Shown in pieces: positions 16,395 to 17,130 of a stretch of DNA of 17,130 bases. Source of the DNA: DAOTVS01 sp034436375 (GTDB lineage: Bacteria; Chloroflexota; Anaerolineae; SpSt-313); the NCBI GenBank assembly GCA_034436375.1, contig DAOTVS010000298.1, positions 1-17,130 on the forward strand, given 5' to 3'. The notes beneath the pieces were generated by a model that ran no database searches, was not told where the DNA came from, and saw nothing but the letters and a program-made list of their open reading frames with translations. The position numbers and the translations under genes are program-made. Numbering within the stretch: position 1 is the stretch's first letter; each line of letters opens with the position of its first letter.

Positions 16395-16423
16395 AAAAAC
16401 CGCCAAGCTTTGTGCTTTGGCGG
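16395..16423 (-). promoter_or_regulatory. Terminator-like hairpin inside the rRNA leader
   Basis: On the minus strand ccgccaa...ttggcgg (stem of 7 plus 2 bp after a bulged A) is followed by TTTTTCT. It sits between the promoter and the 16S gene, so transcription must pass it, perhaps through rRNA antitermination. It could serve as an attenuator, or remain from an upstream unit. Confidence 0.6.
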
Positions 16424-16507
16424 CAACATGCAGCGCCCGGCCGATGAGCCGGAGTGATCGGAGCATCAATGACAGTAGAGCGCGTACCTCTCCTTGCTGC
16501 ATGTTGC
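16423..16507 (-). repeat. 12-bp inverted repeat in the 16S leader
   Basis: The arms gcaacatgcagc (16423-16434) and gctgcatgttgc (16496-16507) are perfect complements around 61 nt. The 3' arm in the RNA abuts the terminator-like hairpin, so the two folds adjoin and could influence each other. No tRNA or coding sequence was recognised in 16303-16596. Confidence 0.65.
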
Positions 16508-16584
16508 AGCCAGCAAAACCGATTACGGGCACCGCCCCTCAACCATGAGCGCTGAGTAACACCTGCCCAAGGGACTGCATCGAG

Positions 16585-16625
16585 TTGACAGCCGCCATTG
16601 TACGACGGCCAGGGGGCGCTGTCAA
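16585..16625 (-). promoter_or_regulatory. Consensus promoter of the divergent 16S gene within an inverted repeat
   Basis: On the minus strand TTGACA (16620-16625), a 17-nt spacer and TACAAT (16597-16602) make a near-perfect sigma70 promoter. Transcription would begin near 16590, leaving a leader of about 290 nt. The -35 box and the start site lie in the arms of an inverted repeat, ttgacagc (16585-16592) and gctgtcaa (16618-16625), which could be an operator. Confidence 0.8.
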
Positions 16626-16656
16626 GCCCTGTATGCGCACAAACAAGGCTGAATCG

Positions 16657-16690
16657 AAAAGGGGCAGACACTTTTAAGCATCTGCCCCTT
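16657..16690 (-). terminator. Intrinsic terminator of the canonical 16S unit
   Basis: On the minus strand the 10-bp stem aaggggcaga/tctgcccctt is followed by TT and CGATT. It lies about 210 nt past the end of the right-hand 16S gene and just before the promoter of the divergent copy, so the two 16S genes are separate transcription units. Confidence 0.75.
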
Positions 16691-16723
16691 CCTGACTGGC
16701 CATTGGCCCTTGAGCGAACGCAA

Positions 16724-16756
16724 GCAAAACGCCGTGGCTGTACCGCGGCGTTTTGC
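16724..16756. terminator. Second, bidirectional terminator-like hairpin
   Basis: A 14-bp stem from gcaaaacgccg to cggcgttttgc, with one G-U pair and a 5-nt loop, carries A and T runs in its arms and so could end transcription on either strand. It lies between the trailer arm (16766-16789) and the terminator at 16657-16690. Confidence 0.6.
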
Positions 16757-16765
16757 CTTTCGCGC

Positions 16766-16789
16766 TTAACAACTGAAGAGTGATGGGAA
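16766..16789 (-). ncRNA. Trailer arm of the canonical 16S processing stem
   Basis: The sequence is identical over 24 nt to the complement of the leader arm of the divergent copy. Its own leader partner must lie beyond the right edge of the window. Confidence 0.7.
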
Positions 16790-16893
16790 AGAACCAAGAC
16801 GACTTGGGCCCGTTCAAAACTCATCACCTTACCGGTGACGATTGACCTCGAGAGCTCGACCGGCTGGCCCCGCAGGACCCCGGTCCGTCTCCC

Positions 16894-17130
<237 letters not shown>

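Noticed and set aside
16356..16789. 24-bp inverted repeats flanking the rRNA promoter as a promoter-inversion switch
   Set aside because: Both copies are explained as opposite arms (leader of one unit, trailer of the other) of the 16S processing stem. No recombinase is nearby.

Overview
The window is about 17 kb of GC-rich bacterial DNA. Small dispersed intergenic repeats, rRNA genes not linked to a 23S gene, and the 3' domain of the canonical 16S at the right edge together suggest a Chloroflexota-like (Anaerolineae-type) bacterium. That assignment is inference; no phylogeny was run.

Layout from left to right. (1) At 201-5389 on the minus strand is an export operon: a PadR repressor, a LolD/MacB-type ATPase, a lipoprotein membrane-fusion subunit and a duplicated FtsX/MacB-type permease. 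A consensus promoter lies at 5528-5556. (2) At 5814-7268 on the minus strand is a lone radical SAM protein with a SPASM/Twitch-like C-terminus. It has its own promoter and a very strong inverted repeat behind it. (3) At 7763-8970 on the plus strand are a class I methyltransferase that starts with TTG and a Nudix hydrolase gene broken by one in-frame TAG. (4) At 8987-9444 is a gene-free element with 24-bp terminal inverted repeats and further inverted repeats inside, resembling a MITE. (5) At 9574-11178 on the minus strand are a sorbitol-type dehydrogenase and a SIS-domain 6-phospho-3-hexuloisomerase-like protein. (6) At 11453-14319 on the plus strand is larE-larB-larC, the pathway for the nickel-pincer nucleotide cofactor. 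No larA is in view. (7) At 14407-17130 on the minus strand are two 16S rRNA genes in tandem with no 23S between them.

The rRNA region is the main discovery. The right-edge 16S (from 16897) is canonical, with the normal anti-Shine-Dalgarno and decoding region. The complete 16S at 14708-16302 is only about three-quarters identical to it over the roughly 230 nt both copies show, by hand alignment. It has changes at normally invariant P-site and initiation positions (E. coli numbers 926, 1393, 1394, 1397, 1399, 1400) and an altered anti-Shine-Dalgarno. It does not look like a decaying pseudogene. The lower part of helix 44 has been rewritten with pairing kept. Helix 28 and helix 1 show compensatory changes. 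G530, A1492, A1493 and the 1401-1408 segment are intact. The gene also has its own consensus promoter, a leader and trailer that still form the 16S processing stem, and an intrinsic terminator. It is a good candidate for an expressed, structurally constrained alternative small-subunit rRNA with altered start-site selection. Its trailer carries three near-identical hairpins, each displaying a perfect Shine-Dalgarno 7-mer.

The repeats form a second theme. They include heptamer arrays of the type CGTRAWN, a 54-bp element present twice, and a repeat with the core 'cgggcttcagccg' present three times. They sit in the intergenic spaces and at some gene ends.
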